A stretch of DNA of 64,000 nucleotides from Clostridiales bacterium (GTDB taxonomy: Bacteria > Bacillota > Clostridia > Oscillospirales > Oscillospiraceae): assembly GCA_019418025.1 (NCBI GenBank), contig DYCR01000001.1:139198-203197 (forward strand), in the 5' to 3' direction. Each line of letters begins with the position of its first letter. Position 1 is the stretch's first letter. Under the pieces are notes generated by a model. It saw only the letters and a program-made list of their open reading frames with translations, was not told the DNA's origin and searched no databases. This document shows positions 43,470 through 52,049 of the stretch, in pieces. The position numbers and the translations under genes were made by a program.

Positions 43470-43559
43470 GCTTAATTGTTTTATAACAACGCAAGGTACA
43501 AGAAGATTTCACGATTACATCCTCTTTGCACAGGACTTATAATGTTCCTCCGATTTATA

Positions 43560-44858
43560 TTATTCTATATCTCCCATGGTAACCTTAAATGGCTTGCCCT
43601 TTTGTCCTACTCCTTCAATATGCGAATCCTCAACAACCAGTCTTGCTCTAATATCTTGTTTAATTAACGCACTGCGTACCGGCTTATTTATCCATTCCCC
43701 CGCTGTCAGGTTTAACTGCATTGTGATCAGATCTATCTTGCCCGACACTTCATAACTACCAGGTTCCGAGTGCTTACTGATTACATCGGGAGTATAGCTG
43801 TAAGTTCCCACTATCGTGCCATCTTCTTCGATACTTGTAATAGCTAATACTGCGTTTCCGCGGTATGGTGCGTCGTTATATTGTCCGTTCCATTCACCCT
43901 CAATATTTACAGAAACACACTCTGGAGTGATGGTAATTGGTTGTAGGCGCCACCCGTCAGAACTGGAATAGAAATATTGAAGAATAGCTTCAATGTCGAA
44001 TGTAGCATGATTTTTTGTTAAGCTAAAAGTACAGGTAAATTTGTGACGAGTGCCTTTCGATGAGATTTCGTGGTCTTTTATTACAAAATCAGAAATTTCA
44101 TTTTCATTGATCTTAATTGTTTGAACATCGGACTTGAAGTAAAAACGATCATCTTTACGCATGCCGTATTCAAATTCCATCCCTGATAATTCTGATATCA
44201 AGGTTTCCTCGGCTGCATCCAATCCTAGCCCTGGCTTAACCTGAACCACAAAAGCATCATCGCCTGACACGGAATCAAGCTTCCATTTTTTCTCAAATAC
44301 ATAATTAAGAATCAGCTGACCAGTCGCTTCTTCTACCAAATCGTCAAGCTTCAATGTTAGTGTCACGGTATCGGTCTTGCCTTCGATATCTGTTACGTGT
44401 TCAGCGATTGAAATGCCGGAAATATTGTCTTTCGTGATGTTCCATTTTTCTCCGTCTGCTGTAACGGTCGTACCCTTCAGGGAAGCTGTAATATCTTTTT
44501 CCGTCACACCTGACAATGGCGTGATTTTCCATTTATCAGCATCGTTCACGGTAACATAATCCAGTACCCAACCATTATTGTCATCATATGTATATGTGAG
44601 GACCATTTCCTTTTGATATGCACATTTTTCATCTTCTGTTGTAACAGTGCAGGAAACCACATCTAAATTTTTCTTTTTTTCCGTTTCACGTTTGGTGATT
44701 TCAACACCTTTCACAATTTCACCGTCACGTAAAAAATCAGCCCGCGAATAGTTTGCTAAATCCGACTGAATCTGCTCAGTATCTGCAACATTGTTGCATC
44801 CTACAAGCAGAAGCATAGCAAATAACATAATTAATAATATATAGCCTCTCTTTTTCAT
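43560..44858 (-). CDS. Lipoprotein with three internal repeats
   Basis: 432 residues, not recognised. The lipoprotein signal ends at LLVGC. Then come three divergent repeats of about 95 residues, each ending in a similar strand-turn (LTYTYDDNNGWVLDYV, LNYVFEKKWKLDSV, LQYFYSSSDGWRLQPI), and a C-terminal lipocalin-like beta segment (IEGEWNGQYND...VGTYSY). The gene is AT-rich compared with its neighbours. It lies 18 bases downstream of a second lipoprotein gene and both are probably controlled by the divergent XRE regulator. Likely a surface-exposed or stress-related lipoprotein of foreign origin. Confidence 0.75.
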   Translation of the reverse strand: MKKRGYILLIMLFAMLLLVGCNNVADTEQIQSDLANYSRADFLRDGEIVKGVEITKRETEKKKNLDVVSCTVTTEDEKCAYQKEMVLTYTYDDNNGWVLDYVTVNDADKWKITPLSGVTEKDITASLKGTTVTADGEKWNITKDNISGISIAEHVTDIEGKTDTVTLTLKLDDLVEEATGQLILNYVFEKKWKLDSVSGDDAFVVQVKPGLGLDAAEETLISELSGMEFEYGMRKDDRFYFKSDVQTIKINENEISDFVIKDHEISSKGTRHKFTCTFSLTKNHATFDIEAILQYFYSSSDGWRLQPITITPECVSVNIEGEWNGQYNDAPYRGNAVLAITSIEEDGTIVGTYSYTPDVISKHSEPGSYEVSGKIDLITMQLNLTAGEWINKPVRSALIKQDIRARLVVEDSHIEGVGQKGKPFKVTMGDIE

Positions 44859-44876
44859 TACACAATCTCCTTTTAT

Positions 44877-45698
44877 TTAATCTGCAATTCTAAAACTGGA
44901 TAGAATATCAATAACTTCGTCTACTTCTGTTTGAGTGAATTGACCTCCTGGTGCCTCTGCAATCATTACATATGGAGCAGGATACTCGAAGCTGAAATCT
45001 TTATATATTCCGTCTATGCCTGCAACATCATGCATACCCTCATAAGAACTTGGTACTACGGCATAGTATACCGAGCCATCAACCTTTGTATAATCAGCAT
45101 CAACATTCCTTATCAGCTCACCGACGATTTTCAGTTGTGCAACCATAAAGTCACCTAACGACGAAAAATCCTCACCTGTTCCAGCGGGACTTGCTGGAGC
45201 AAAGCTGGAATTTGAGACTTTTTCAGCCTTTATTTGGTGCATAATAGATCCATACCCCATAGGATCATTACTCCAGAAATCCATATAGGTAACTGTTACG
45301 CCACGATTATTTGAAAGGACTACTTTTTCAAGAAAAATCCCCTGAATTGGTTCTCCGTTGGAAATAACCTCTTCACTGCTGATCGACCAATTATTCGGAT
45401 AATCAAACGAGAATACCGGACATGTGAGGGCCTCTAGTTCGCTTAGTCTAGTTGTATATGTATGACTATCTACTATTGGCGCTGTTGTAGGAATAGTTTT
45501 CACTTCTTCGGTTTGTTCACTTTCTGGCTCCGGTTGCATTGGCTCACTGATGTGTATTTCCACTTCTGTTGCATTTGGGAAACGAGTAACATCTGTATTG
45601 CTTTCTTGTATACCTTCTTCCGTTGTCCCACAAGCAGAAGAAGCTAAAATCAGGATGCCAATTGAGAAAATGAAAGCGATTCTTTTAATTGTATTCAT
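44877..45698 (-). CDS. Lipoprotein with PsbP-like C-terminal domain
   Basis: 273 residues. The lipoprotein signal ends at ASSAC, followed by an acidic/Thr-rich linker. The beta-rich domain begins PVFSFDYPNNWSISSEE and ends with DEVIDILSSFRI, a pattern resembling PsbP-like or 'DcrB'-type secreted domains; this is tentative. AT-rich like its downstream neighbour. It is the first gene after a strong minus-strand promoter whose start region carries an operator-like repeat shared with the divergent XRE gene. Confidence 0.75.
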   Translation of the reverse strand: MNTIKRIAFIFSIGILILASSACGTTEEGIQESNTDVTRFPNATEVEIHISEPMQPEPESEQTEEVKTIPTTAPIVDSHTYTTRLSELEALTCPVFSFDYPNNWSISSEEVISNGEPIQGIFLEKVVLSNNRGVTVTYMDFWSNDPMGYGSIMHQIKAEKVSNSSFAPASPAGTGEDFSSLGDFMVAQLKIVGELIRNVDADYTKVDGSVYYAVVPSSYEGMHDVAGIDGIYKDFSFEYPAPYVMIAEAPGGQFTQTEVDEVIDILSSFRIAD

Positions 45699-45722
45699 AT
45701 TTTCCTTTTGCCCTTTCTTTAA

Positions 45723-45744
45723 AAATGTGAGTTAATACCTAACA
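45723..45744. promoter_or_regulatory. XRE operator-like site 1
   Basis: AAATGTGAGTTA, ATACC, TAACA, containing inverted arms GTTA/TAAC. It lies just downstream of the lipoprotein promoter -10 box. A near-copy occurs 58 bases away at 45781-45802. Confidence 0.6.
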
Positions 45745-45746
45745 AA

Positions 45747-45775
45747 AGGATAGCATACACTGTTATGGATTTCAA
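45747..45775 (-). promoter_or_regulatory. Promoter of the two lipoprotein genes
   Basis: Minus strand TTGAAA (45775-45770), 17 bases, TATCCT (45752-45747). Confidence 0.65.
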
Positions 45776-45780
45776 TAATA

Positions 45781-45802
45781 AAATGTGAGTTATCACCTAA
45801 CA
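45781..45802. promoter_or_regulatory. XRE operator-like site 2
   Basis: AAATGTGAGTTA, TCACC, TAACA. It is in direct repeat with site 1 and overlaps the likely -35 region of the XRE gene (TATAAT at 45824-45829). Confidence 0.6.
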
Positions 45803-45840
45803 TACAAATATAGGTCAATTGGCTATAATGTTGATGGGTG

Positions 45841-46086
45841 ATGGTAAAAATGGGTGATTATGATACAATTTACGATATAATCCGGCGAAATATGAAGAAA
45901 TATCGGAAGGAAAAAGGACTGACTTCTGCACAGCTGGCAGAATTAGTTGGTCTATCTCATGACTTCATTCGACAGATCGAAAGCGAAAAAACCAGATACA
46001 ACTTCTCTGTAGAGACCTTTTATAAGATTTCCATAGCTCTTGACGTCGGTATGGATAAATTAGCGGAAAAACCAGGTAGTGAATGA
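45841..46086 (+). CDS. XRE-family regulator of the AT-rich island
   Basis: 81 residues containing one Cro/C1-type HTH: KYRKEKGLTSAQLAELVGLS, then HDFIRQIESEKTRYN. The start is uncertain (ATG 45841 or 45850; TATAAT at 45824 leaves only a very short leader). It is transcribed away from the two lipoprotein genes, with two copies of an operator-like repeat in the 140-base gap. The ordinary reading is a repressor of itself and the lipoproteins. Base composition matches the island rather than the host genome. Confidence 0.82.
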   Translation: MVKMGDYDTIYDIIRRNMKKYRKEKGLTSAQLAELVGLSHDFIRQIESEKTRYNFSVETFYKISIALDVGMDKLAEKPGSE

Positions 46087-46120
46087 TCTCAGTTATGTTT
46101 CACTTCCTGGTTTGTTTTAT

Positions 46121-46161
46121 AAGTCAAGACCACCGGCTCAGCTGGTGGTCTTGACTTTTTT
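46121..46161 (+). terminator. Terminator after the XRE gene
   Basis: Fourteen-base perfect stem (46121-46134 with 46144-46157) and T-rich tail. Confidence 0.85.
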
Positions 46162-46391
46162 TGAGTCCGTTGAGGGGTTTTGGGTAATTTTTGCAGTTTT
46201 TAGGGGGCTTCTGCCGAGCCGATGGGGCACAGGGAGGTTAGGGGCGGGGAAAGAAAAATTCGGATTTTTCAGGACAGCCGCCCCGATTTTGCTGTAAATC
46301 GACAGGGCAGATCCGATAAGATATCTAAACACCGGCAGGGGAAGCCGCTTGAGCAACCTGCGGTGACGGATCGAAAGAGGATGTGCAGAAA
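46162..46391 (+). other. Untranslated region before sipW; possible structured leader
   Basis: No gene. The first 35 bases (GAGTCCG...GGGGTTTTGGGTAATTTTTGCAG) look like a worn left end of the intergenic element. The last 80 bases are likely a folded leader, with GATAAGATATC, CCGGCAGGGGAAGCCGCTTGAG and CAACCTGCGG as candidate helices, but no known riboswitch was matched and no strong promoter was seen. Confidence 0.4.
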
Positions 46392-46934
46392 ATGAAGCGT
46401 GTATGGAACGGACTGCTTTCTGCTTTGCTGTGCCTGCTTGTTCCGGCGGCGGTGCTGCTGTTGACGGCGCAGGCGACCGGATTGCAGATATTCACGGTGC
46501 TTTCCGGCTCTATGGAGCCCTGCTACCACGTGGGGTCGCTGATCTTTGTCCGGCAGACAGACCGCGACAGGCTCAGCCCCGGGCAGAGCGTGACCTTTAC
46601 CGCCGAGGGCGGCATTCCGGTGACCCATCGAGTGGTGGAGGTGCTGACAGGAGATGACGGACAGGTTCGCTACCGAACCAAAGGGGACGCAAACCAGGTG
46701 CCGGATGCAAAGCCGGTGGCGGCTCATCAGGTGATCGGCGTGCCGAGCTTCACGGTGCCGTATCTTGGCTATGCCCTCAGCTGGATGCAGAGCATCCATG
46801 GGCGGCGGACCCTTGTGGGGATTGGCGTGATTTTGGTGCTTGGGCAGGTGCTGACGGGGCTTTTCCGAACAAGGACCGGTGAGAAAAAGGCTGACGTTCC
46901 GGCAGAGGAATACCCTGCCCATGATCCATACTAG
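46392..46934 (+). CDS. sipW: Signal peptidase I of the SipW type
   Basis: 180 residues with membrane helices at both ends (LLSALLCLLVPAAVLLL and TLVGIGVILVLGQVLTGLF). The active Ser is in LSGSMEP, and the second catalytic residue is His in PVTHRVV instead of the Lys of ordinary bacterial enzymes, which marks the SipW/endoplasmic-reticulum type. TKGDANQVPD is the third conserved box. SipW enzymes process TasA/camelysin-type subunits, and such genes follow directly. Start 46392 preceded by AAGAGGA at a rather long distance. Confidence 0.9.
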   Translation: MKRVWNGLLSALLCLLVPAAVLLLTAQATGLQIFTVLSGSMEPCYHVGSLIFVRQTDRDRLSPGQSVTFTAEGGIPVTHRVVEVLTGDDGQVRYRTKGDANQVPDAKPVAAHQVIGVPSFTVPYLGYALSWMQSIHGRRTLVGIGVILVLGQVLTGLFRTRTGEKKADVPAEEYPAHDPY

Positions 46935-46989
46935 GGCAATGCCGACAGGCTTTCCCATATATCTATTCAATTCAAGGAGGATTTCAGGA

Positions 46990-47580
46990 ATGAAAACTGG
47001 GAAGAAAACACTTGCGGTGATTTTGTGCGGAGCGGCTTTGGTGGTATCCACGGTGATGGGGACCCGAGCCTATCTGACGGCGCAGGATGACGTGGTCAAC
47101 ACCTTCACGGTGGGCAGGGTGGACATCACCTTGGATGAGGCGGCGGTCAAGCCGGACGGTACATATGTTTCCGATGTCAACAACCGTGTGGAGCAGAACA
47201 GCTACCACCTGATCCCCGGCCACTGCTACATCAAAGACCCGGTGGTGCATGTGGATGCCGACAGCGAAAACTGCTGGATCTTTGTGAAGGTGGACAATGG
47301 ACTGGAGGGCATCGAGGCGCAGGATGGCAGCACCATCTCTGACCAGATGACGCAGAAGGGGTGGCAGCAGGTTTCCGGTGCGGCCAATGTGTTTGCATAT
47401 GGCAAGATCGCCGCAGCTCAGCAGGATCTGCCTGTTTTCGACAATTTCCGCATCTCCGCTCAGGCCGATCAGCAGACCCTTGGGGACTATGCCGGAAAAA
47501 CCGTTTCCATCACCGCCTATGCCGTTCAGGCAGATGGATTTGCCACAGCCGATGAGGCTTGGGCAGCTGCCGGATTTTAA
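46990..47580 (+). CDS. SipW-dependent TasA/camelysin-like fibre subunit
   Basis: 196 residues. Start MKTGKKTLAVILCGAALVVS, then TVMGTRAYLTAQDDVVNTFTVG: the SipW-type signal peptide with cleavage near the TRAYLTAQ region, followed by VGRVDITLDE as in TasA/CalY proteins. In Bacillus these assemble into biofilm fibres. Aspartate/valine-rich beta structure throughout; no cell-wall anchor. Start 46990 follows GGAGG. Second gene of the operon, probably the major subunit. Confidence 0.82.
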   Translation: MKTGKKTLAVILCGAALVVSTVMGTRAYLTAQDDVVNTFTVGRVDITLDEAAVKPDGTYVSDVNNRVEQNSYHLIPGHCYIKDPVVHVDADSENCWIFVKVDNGLEGIEAQDGSTISDQMTQKGWQQVSGAANVFAYGKIAAAQQDLPVFDNFRISAQADQQTLGDYAGKTVSITAYAVQADGFATADEAWAAAGF

Positions 47581-47647
47581 GGCCTGAGGGCAGCTGCCGG
47601 AGCGTCCGAGGGTGTAAAAGCGACCCCCATGGAAAGGAGCATGTTCG

Positions 47648-48235
47648 ATGAAAAAAAGGTTTGCGATCCTCTCTGCCCTGATGGTCTGCATGGGGATCGC
47701 GGTTTCGGGTACGGTGTCCCATGTCACGGTGTCGGCAAAGGCACGGAATGTGATCACCGCAGGCAGCGTCAGCATACGGCTCAACGAGATGAGCCGCATG
47801 GAAAACGGGGAGCTTGTGCCCTATGAGCCTCCTGAAAAGGTGATGCCCGGTCAGCAGGTCAGCAAGATCGTCACCGTTTCCAACACCGGACAGAATCCGG
47901 CCTATGTCCGTCTTTTGCTCCGGTGCGGTGGGTCTGACGATGCAGAAGCTCCCGCAGATTCGCTGCCGCCGTGGATGGGTCTGGATCTGAATACCGAGGA
48001 CTGGACCCGGAGGGACGGGGCGTTTTATTACAACACCCCCTTGGCCCCCGGGGAGCAGACCCGTCCTCTGTTTACCACGGTGACCTTTTCGCAGGACATG
48101 GGCAATGACTGCCAGAACAGCAGGGTGCAGCTGCACATCACGGCCCAAGCCACCCAGTCGGAAAACAACGGGGACCGAAGCTGGCTTGCCGGCGGATGGC
48201 CGCAGAGCGTGAGAAAGGAGATGCCTGAGCAATGA
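47648..48235 (+). CDS. SipW-dependent TasA/camelysin-like minor subunit
   Basis: 195 residues with a SipW-type N-terminus (LSALMVCMGIAVSGTVSHVTVSA split before KARNVITAG) and a beta-sandwich with the recurrent camelysin pattern VMPGQQVSKIVTVSNTGQNPA followed by YVRLLL. Start 47648 follows GGAAAGGAG. The stop overlaps the vWA-adhesin gene start. It probably caps, bases or joins the fibre; this is inferred from order in the operon. Confidence 0.8.
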   Translation: MKKRFAILSALMVCMGIAVSGTVSHVTVSAKARNVITAGSVSIRLNEMSRMENGELVPYEPPEKVMPGQQVSKIVTVSNTGQNPAYVRLLLRCGGSDDAEAPADSLPPWMGLDLNTEDWTRRDGAFYYNTPLAPGEQTRPLFTTVTFSQDMGNDCQNSRVQLHITAQATQSENNGDRSWLAGGWPQSVRKEMPEQ

Positions 48236-51200
48236 AAAACAGGATCATTTCGATGGGACTGTGCTTCTGCATGGCACTGTCTGCGGTGCATGGGGTCTTT
48301 GCTTCCGAGGCAGAGACGGTGTCTTTGCCGGAGGAGGTCTGGACAGAGCCTGCCATCGAGGAGACGGCGGCTGTGCAGGAGGAGACGGCGGGGGCAGAGC
48401 CGACGGAGGTCCTGCCTGCCCCCGAGCAGGTGTATCGGGAGCTGATGGCGGCCCAGACCCTTGAGCAGATGGAAAAGCTCCGTCAGGGACTGGGGGACGG
48501 GGGCGTGCAGGCCCTTGTCTCTGCCCTGACGCAGGAGCAGATCGCTCAGGTCAATGCCAAGGCAGAGGGGCTGATGCCGGAGGAAACGGCACCGCCCGAG
48601 CCTGAGCCTCAGGAGCCGGAACGCCCTGAGGTATATCCGGCGAAAAATGTCACCCATGCGGCACCTTTCCTGCCGCCAGTCCCGGGGGCGGATGAACGGT
48701 CGGGGGAAGGGGAGCCTGAGCAGGATCAGGGTATTTGCACCAACAAGAGCGTATCTGAGCCGGATGAGAAGGGACACCGCACCCTGACACTGGAGGCATG
48801 GGTCACGGGCAGCAAGACCATCATCGATCAGGAGATTCAGATTCCGGCGGATATCGTTCTGGTTCTGGATCAGTCCGGCTCCATGCAGGATGACTTCACC
48901 TCGGTGCGGTATGAGCCTTTTCGGGGGCAGCCGAAGCAGCTGTACCAGAGGCGCAGGCAGCTGTATGTCAAGCGGGGCGACGGCTCCTTTGCTCCGGTGA
49001 CGGTGGAGCGGCAGAGCAGCCCCCAAGGGACCTATGTCCCCTTTTTTCAGCAGACCAATCGGGACTATTTCAGTGCCTCCGGCAGCTTTTTCCACAAGTG
49101 TGCGGATGGAAGCTACGGGGCGGTCCGTGTGGAGCATTCCTTCTTCGTGGGCTATACATACCGGTGCGCCGCCTGCGGCACACTGGGCAGCAGTCAGGGG
49201 GTCACGTCCGTGCCGGAGTGCAGCGGAGGATTTTATAAGCCTCGGCTGCAAACGGAGTATCGTTTCTCCTATCGGGAAACCGACGGAACCGCCGTCACCG
49301 TGACGGTGGGGGAGGGTGCTGCTGCGCCGGACTGGGATTTCCACCTGTCGAAGCCTGCCGGAAGCACCAGTCGGCTCAAGGCTCTGCAAAAAGCGGTCAC
49401 CGCCTTTACAGACGGGGTGGCGGAAAAGGCCAAGGGACCCGACGGCATATCCGGCACCGAGGACGACGTGAACCATCGGATCGCCGTGGTAGGCTTTGCT
49501 TCGTCGGATTTCAGGGCCAGCTACGAAAACACCGAAATTTTCATCGGCGCGGAACAGCACCGCTATGACCGTGTTACCGACGGACTGTGTGCAAAAGCCC
49601 TGCAAAATATGGATCAGGCTCAGGGCAGGGCCAATGTGGCAAGCTCCATCGGGGCCCTGAGTGCCGAGGGGGCGACCTATATCAACTGCGGTGTGGAGCT
49701 GGGCAACCGAATTTTGCAGAATAATCCCGTGGAGCCGGGAGCGAAGCGCAGCCGCATCATGATCGTGTTTACCGACGGTCAGCCCGGCTACTCCGACTAT
49801 GATGCCAACGTGGCCCGGTCTGCCATCAATGCCTCGGCGGTCACCAAGCAGATGGGAGCCACGGTCTATTCGGTGGGCATTTTTGACGGGGCGGATGCCT
49901 CCTCACCGGGAGCAGAGCATGGCTCGCCGATCCAGCGCAGCAACTGGTTCATGCAGCACCTGTCCAGTAACAACGGCACGGTGCGCGACCCCAGCTATTA
50001 CCTGTCCGCCGGAGATGCAGATGCACTGGAGCGGATCTTCCAGACCATTTCCGACAACATCGAAAGCGGCGGCTCCTCCATTCAGCTTGGCAAGGAAACG
50101 GTGATGCAGGATGTGATCGCCGATGCCTTCGTGCTGCCGGAGGGGACGGATGCGCAGGATATCAAGGCATACACCGCCGACTATCTGGGAGAAAACCGCT
50201 TTGGGGATCGGGTGCCGTTTACCCCTGCGGTGACCGTCTCGCCGGACAGAAGGACCGTCACCGTGACCAATTTTGACTACTCTGAAAACTGGGTGGGCAA
50301 GGTCACGGACAACGGTCAGGTATCCTATCGGGGCAAAAAGCTCATCGTCGAGATCCCCATTGCGGTGCGTGAGGGCTTTTTGGGCGGAAATGATGTGTAC
50401 ACCAACGGGATCGACTCCGGCATATTCAGCGGCGGAGAGCAGATCCGCCCCTTTCAGCGCCCTTCCGTCTGCGTCCCCATCCCCGAGATCACCGTCTCCG
50501 TACCTGAGAAAAATGTCTACCTCATGGGCGGTCTGAACCAACAGCAGCTGATGCAGGGGGTGACGGTAACGGCAGGCGGTGTGGATCTTTTGGGTCCACT
50601 GGAGCCGTGGCAGACGGAATATGTAAATCTGACCATCCTCAGACCCGAGCCTATGGATTCGCTGACGGATGATGGGGGATATGCCGTTTCGGCAGAGCTT
50701 ACCTCAGGCTCAGGCCCTCAGGCACAGGTGCAGACAGGGAGCGCCTCGGCGGCTGTAAATGTATTCTGCCCCCGACTGACCTTCTGCGACAGCACGGTGT
50801 ACTATGGAGATCGGGAGCCGGAGGGGTATGCAGGGAATCTGACGGACATCTGTTGGCTCCATGGGGACATTTCCGATGAGCAGGTGCAGATGACGGGGGC
50901 AGAGCCGGAGCTTGAGCTGAGCTTCCGCCCCGGGGATGGTCTGCAAGACGGCATTGTCTGCACCAAGTCGGACATTCCCGTGGCGGTCACTCCGGCCATC
51001 GGCGGTCGGCCCGTGGAGCAATGGACGGAATTTGCCCATGGGGACTGCTCCGGCGGATGCGGCTTTGACCCTGCGCAGGGTGCATTTTTCCTGCATGTCA
51101 AGACCTGTCGGCTGCACGTGGGCAAGCAGGGCGGCAGGGCGGCAGAGCCCTATGTGCTGACGGTGCTGCGCAACGGCAGTCCGTATACCCAGCTGACGGT

Positions 51201-51447
51201 AATGGCCGGACAGTCAGACACCGTCTATGAGCTTCCGGTGGGGACATATACCTTGCAGGAGGATACCGACTGGGCATGGCGCTACCAAAGCGTGCAGGTG
51301 AGCGAGGGGGTCAGTCTGACCCCGGAGCAGCCGGAGGGCACGGTGACCTGCACCAACCGGGACCGGCTGAGACAGTGGCTCAACGGATTCAGCGCCGTGG
51401 TGCAAAACATCATGGGCGTGCAAGAGGAAGGGAGGCATGAACCATGA
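48232..51447 (+). CDS. Large secreted vWA-domain adhesin
   Basis: 1071 residues. Signal peptide, an acidic Glu/Pro-rich segment (25-150), then a von Willebrand A domain from about residue 205 with a MIDAS metal site DQSGSMQDD (D213), split by an insertion that has a CAACG motif with a CxxC pair (about 308-315), and resuming at IAVVGFASSDF and IMIVFTDGQPGYSDYD. C-terminal beta domains end with a SpaA/Cna-B-like module (YTLQEDTDWAWRYQ). No LPXTG signal or C-terminal helix, so it must be held by the other subunits. Overlaps both neighbours (ATGA). Confidence 0.85.
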   Translation: MKNRIISMGLCFCMALSAVHGVFASEAETVSLPEEVWTEPAIEETAAVQEETAGAEPTEVLPAPEQVYRELMAAQTLEQMEKLRQGLGDGGVQALVSALTQEQIAQVNAKAEGLMPEETAPPEPEPQEPERPEVYPAKNVTHAAPFLPPVPGADERSGEGEPEQDQGICTNKSVSEPDEKGHRTLTLEAWVTGSKTIIDQEIQIPADIVLVLDQSGSMQDDFTSVRYEPFRGQPKQLYQRRRQLYVKRGDGSFAPVTVERQSSPQGTYVPFFQQTNRDYFSASGSFFHKCADGSYGAVRVEHSFFVGYTYRCAACGTLGSSQGVTSVPECSGGFYKPRLQTEYRFSYRETDGTAVTVTVGEGAAAPDWDFHLSKPAGSTSRLKALQKAVTAFTDGVAEKAKGPDGISGTEDDVNHRIAVVGFASSDFRASYENTEIFIGAEQHRYDRVTDGLCAKALQNMDQAQGRANVASSIGALSAEGATYINCGVELGNRILQNNPVEPGAKRSRIMIVFTDGQPGYSDYDANVARSAINASAVTKQMGATVYSVGIFDGADASSPGAEHGSPIQRSNWFMQHLSSNNGTVRDPSYYLSAGDADALERIFQTISDNIESGGSSIQLGKETVMQDVIADAFVLPEGTDAQDIKAYTADYLGENRFGDRVPFTPAVTVSPDRRTVTVTNFDYSENWVGKVTDNGQVSYRGKKLIVEIPIAVREGFLGGNDVYTNGIDSGIFSGGEQIRPFQRPSVCVPIPEITVSVPEKNVYLMGGLNQQQLMQGVTVTAGGVDLLGPLEPWQTEYVNLTILRPEPMDSLTDDGGYAVSAELTSGSGPQAQVQTGSASAAVNVFCPRLTFCDSTVYYGDREPEGYAGNLTDICWLHGDISDEQVQMTGAEPELELSFRPGDGLQDGIVCTKSDIPVAVTPAIGGRPVEQWTEFAHGDCSGGCGFDPAQGAFFLHVKTCRLHVGKQGGRAAEPYVLTVLRNGSPYTQLTVMAGQSDTVYELPVGTYTLQEDTDWAWRYQSVQVSEGVSLTPEQPEGTVTCTNRDRLRQWLNGFSAVVQNIMGVQEEGRHEP

Positions 51448-52049
51448 GACAGCGCGGCTGCAAGCGGCACGGTGTCTGGGCGTGCAGAAGGCCCCTTTGG
51501 GGCAGACTGCTGACGGCGGCGGTGTGCGGCGCGGTCCTGTCCGGCAGTGCGGTGATGGTCACCGGCTCGTGGCTTCAGGACGCGTCAGAGCCGGTGCAGA
51601 ACGGGGTCGGCCCTGCCACAGTGACCTGTCAGGTGACGGAGCGGTTTGACGGCAGGGTGAAAAGTCTGGTCAATGTCACCAACACCGGAGATGTGCCTGC
51701 ATACATTCGGGTGAAGCTGATCTCCTATCGGGTGAATCAGTCCCATCAGAAGATCGGGGGCGCTGCGCAGATCCCCGATTTCACCCCGGGGCAGGACTGG
51801 TTTGCCAAGGATGGGATCTACTATTACCGATTTCCCGTGGCCCCCGGGGAGCAGCCCGGGCATGGGCTGATCGGGGAGGAGGGCATCGGCCTGTCCGGCT
51901 ACACCGATGCCGACGGCGGAAAACAGGTCATTGAGGTCATGGCAGAGGCGATTCAGGCTCAGGGGATCGATGAGGCCGGAACAAAGGCGGTGGTTTCTGC
52001 TTGGGGCATCGACCCCGAGACGGCAGGTAAGGGAGGCGGAGCAGGATGA
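51444..52049 (+). CDS. TasA/camelysin-like subunit
   Basis: 201 residues. Basic N-terminus, membrane-spanning signal (LLTAAVCGAVLSGSAVMVTG), then a camelysin-type sandwich with LVNVTNTGDVPAYIRVKLI and GIYYYRFPVAPGEQ. Its signal lacks the fuller SipW pattern but the domain is clearly homologous in style to the 47648 product. Both ends overlap neighbours by four bases, so it is part of the same translationally coupled operon. Probably another fibre or adaptor subunit. Confidence 0.78.
   Translation: MRQRGCKRHGVWACRRPLWGRLLTAAVCGAVLSGSAVMVTGSWLQDASEPVQNGVGPATVTCQVTERFDGRVKSLVNVTNTGDVPAYIRVKLISYRVNQSHQKIGGAAQIPDFTPGQDWFAKDGIYYYRFPVAPGEQPGHGLIGEEGIGLSGYTDADGGKQVIEVMAEAIQAQGIDEAGTKAVVSAWGIDPETAGKGGGAG

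Noticed and set aside
43045..43512. 155-residue minus-strand frame containing FAALAAKKIKSFSTGGVYLG, and a similar plus-strand stretch near 60500-60630
   Set aside because: The shared peptide comes from translating the intergenic repeat element; it lies across hairpins and terminators and has no ribosome-binding site.
46300..46391. c-di-GMP riboswitch before sipW
   Set aside because: Segments such as GCCGCTTGAG recall the class II fold, but required conserved stretches and the extra helix are missing, so I do not call it.
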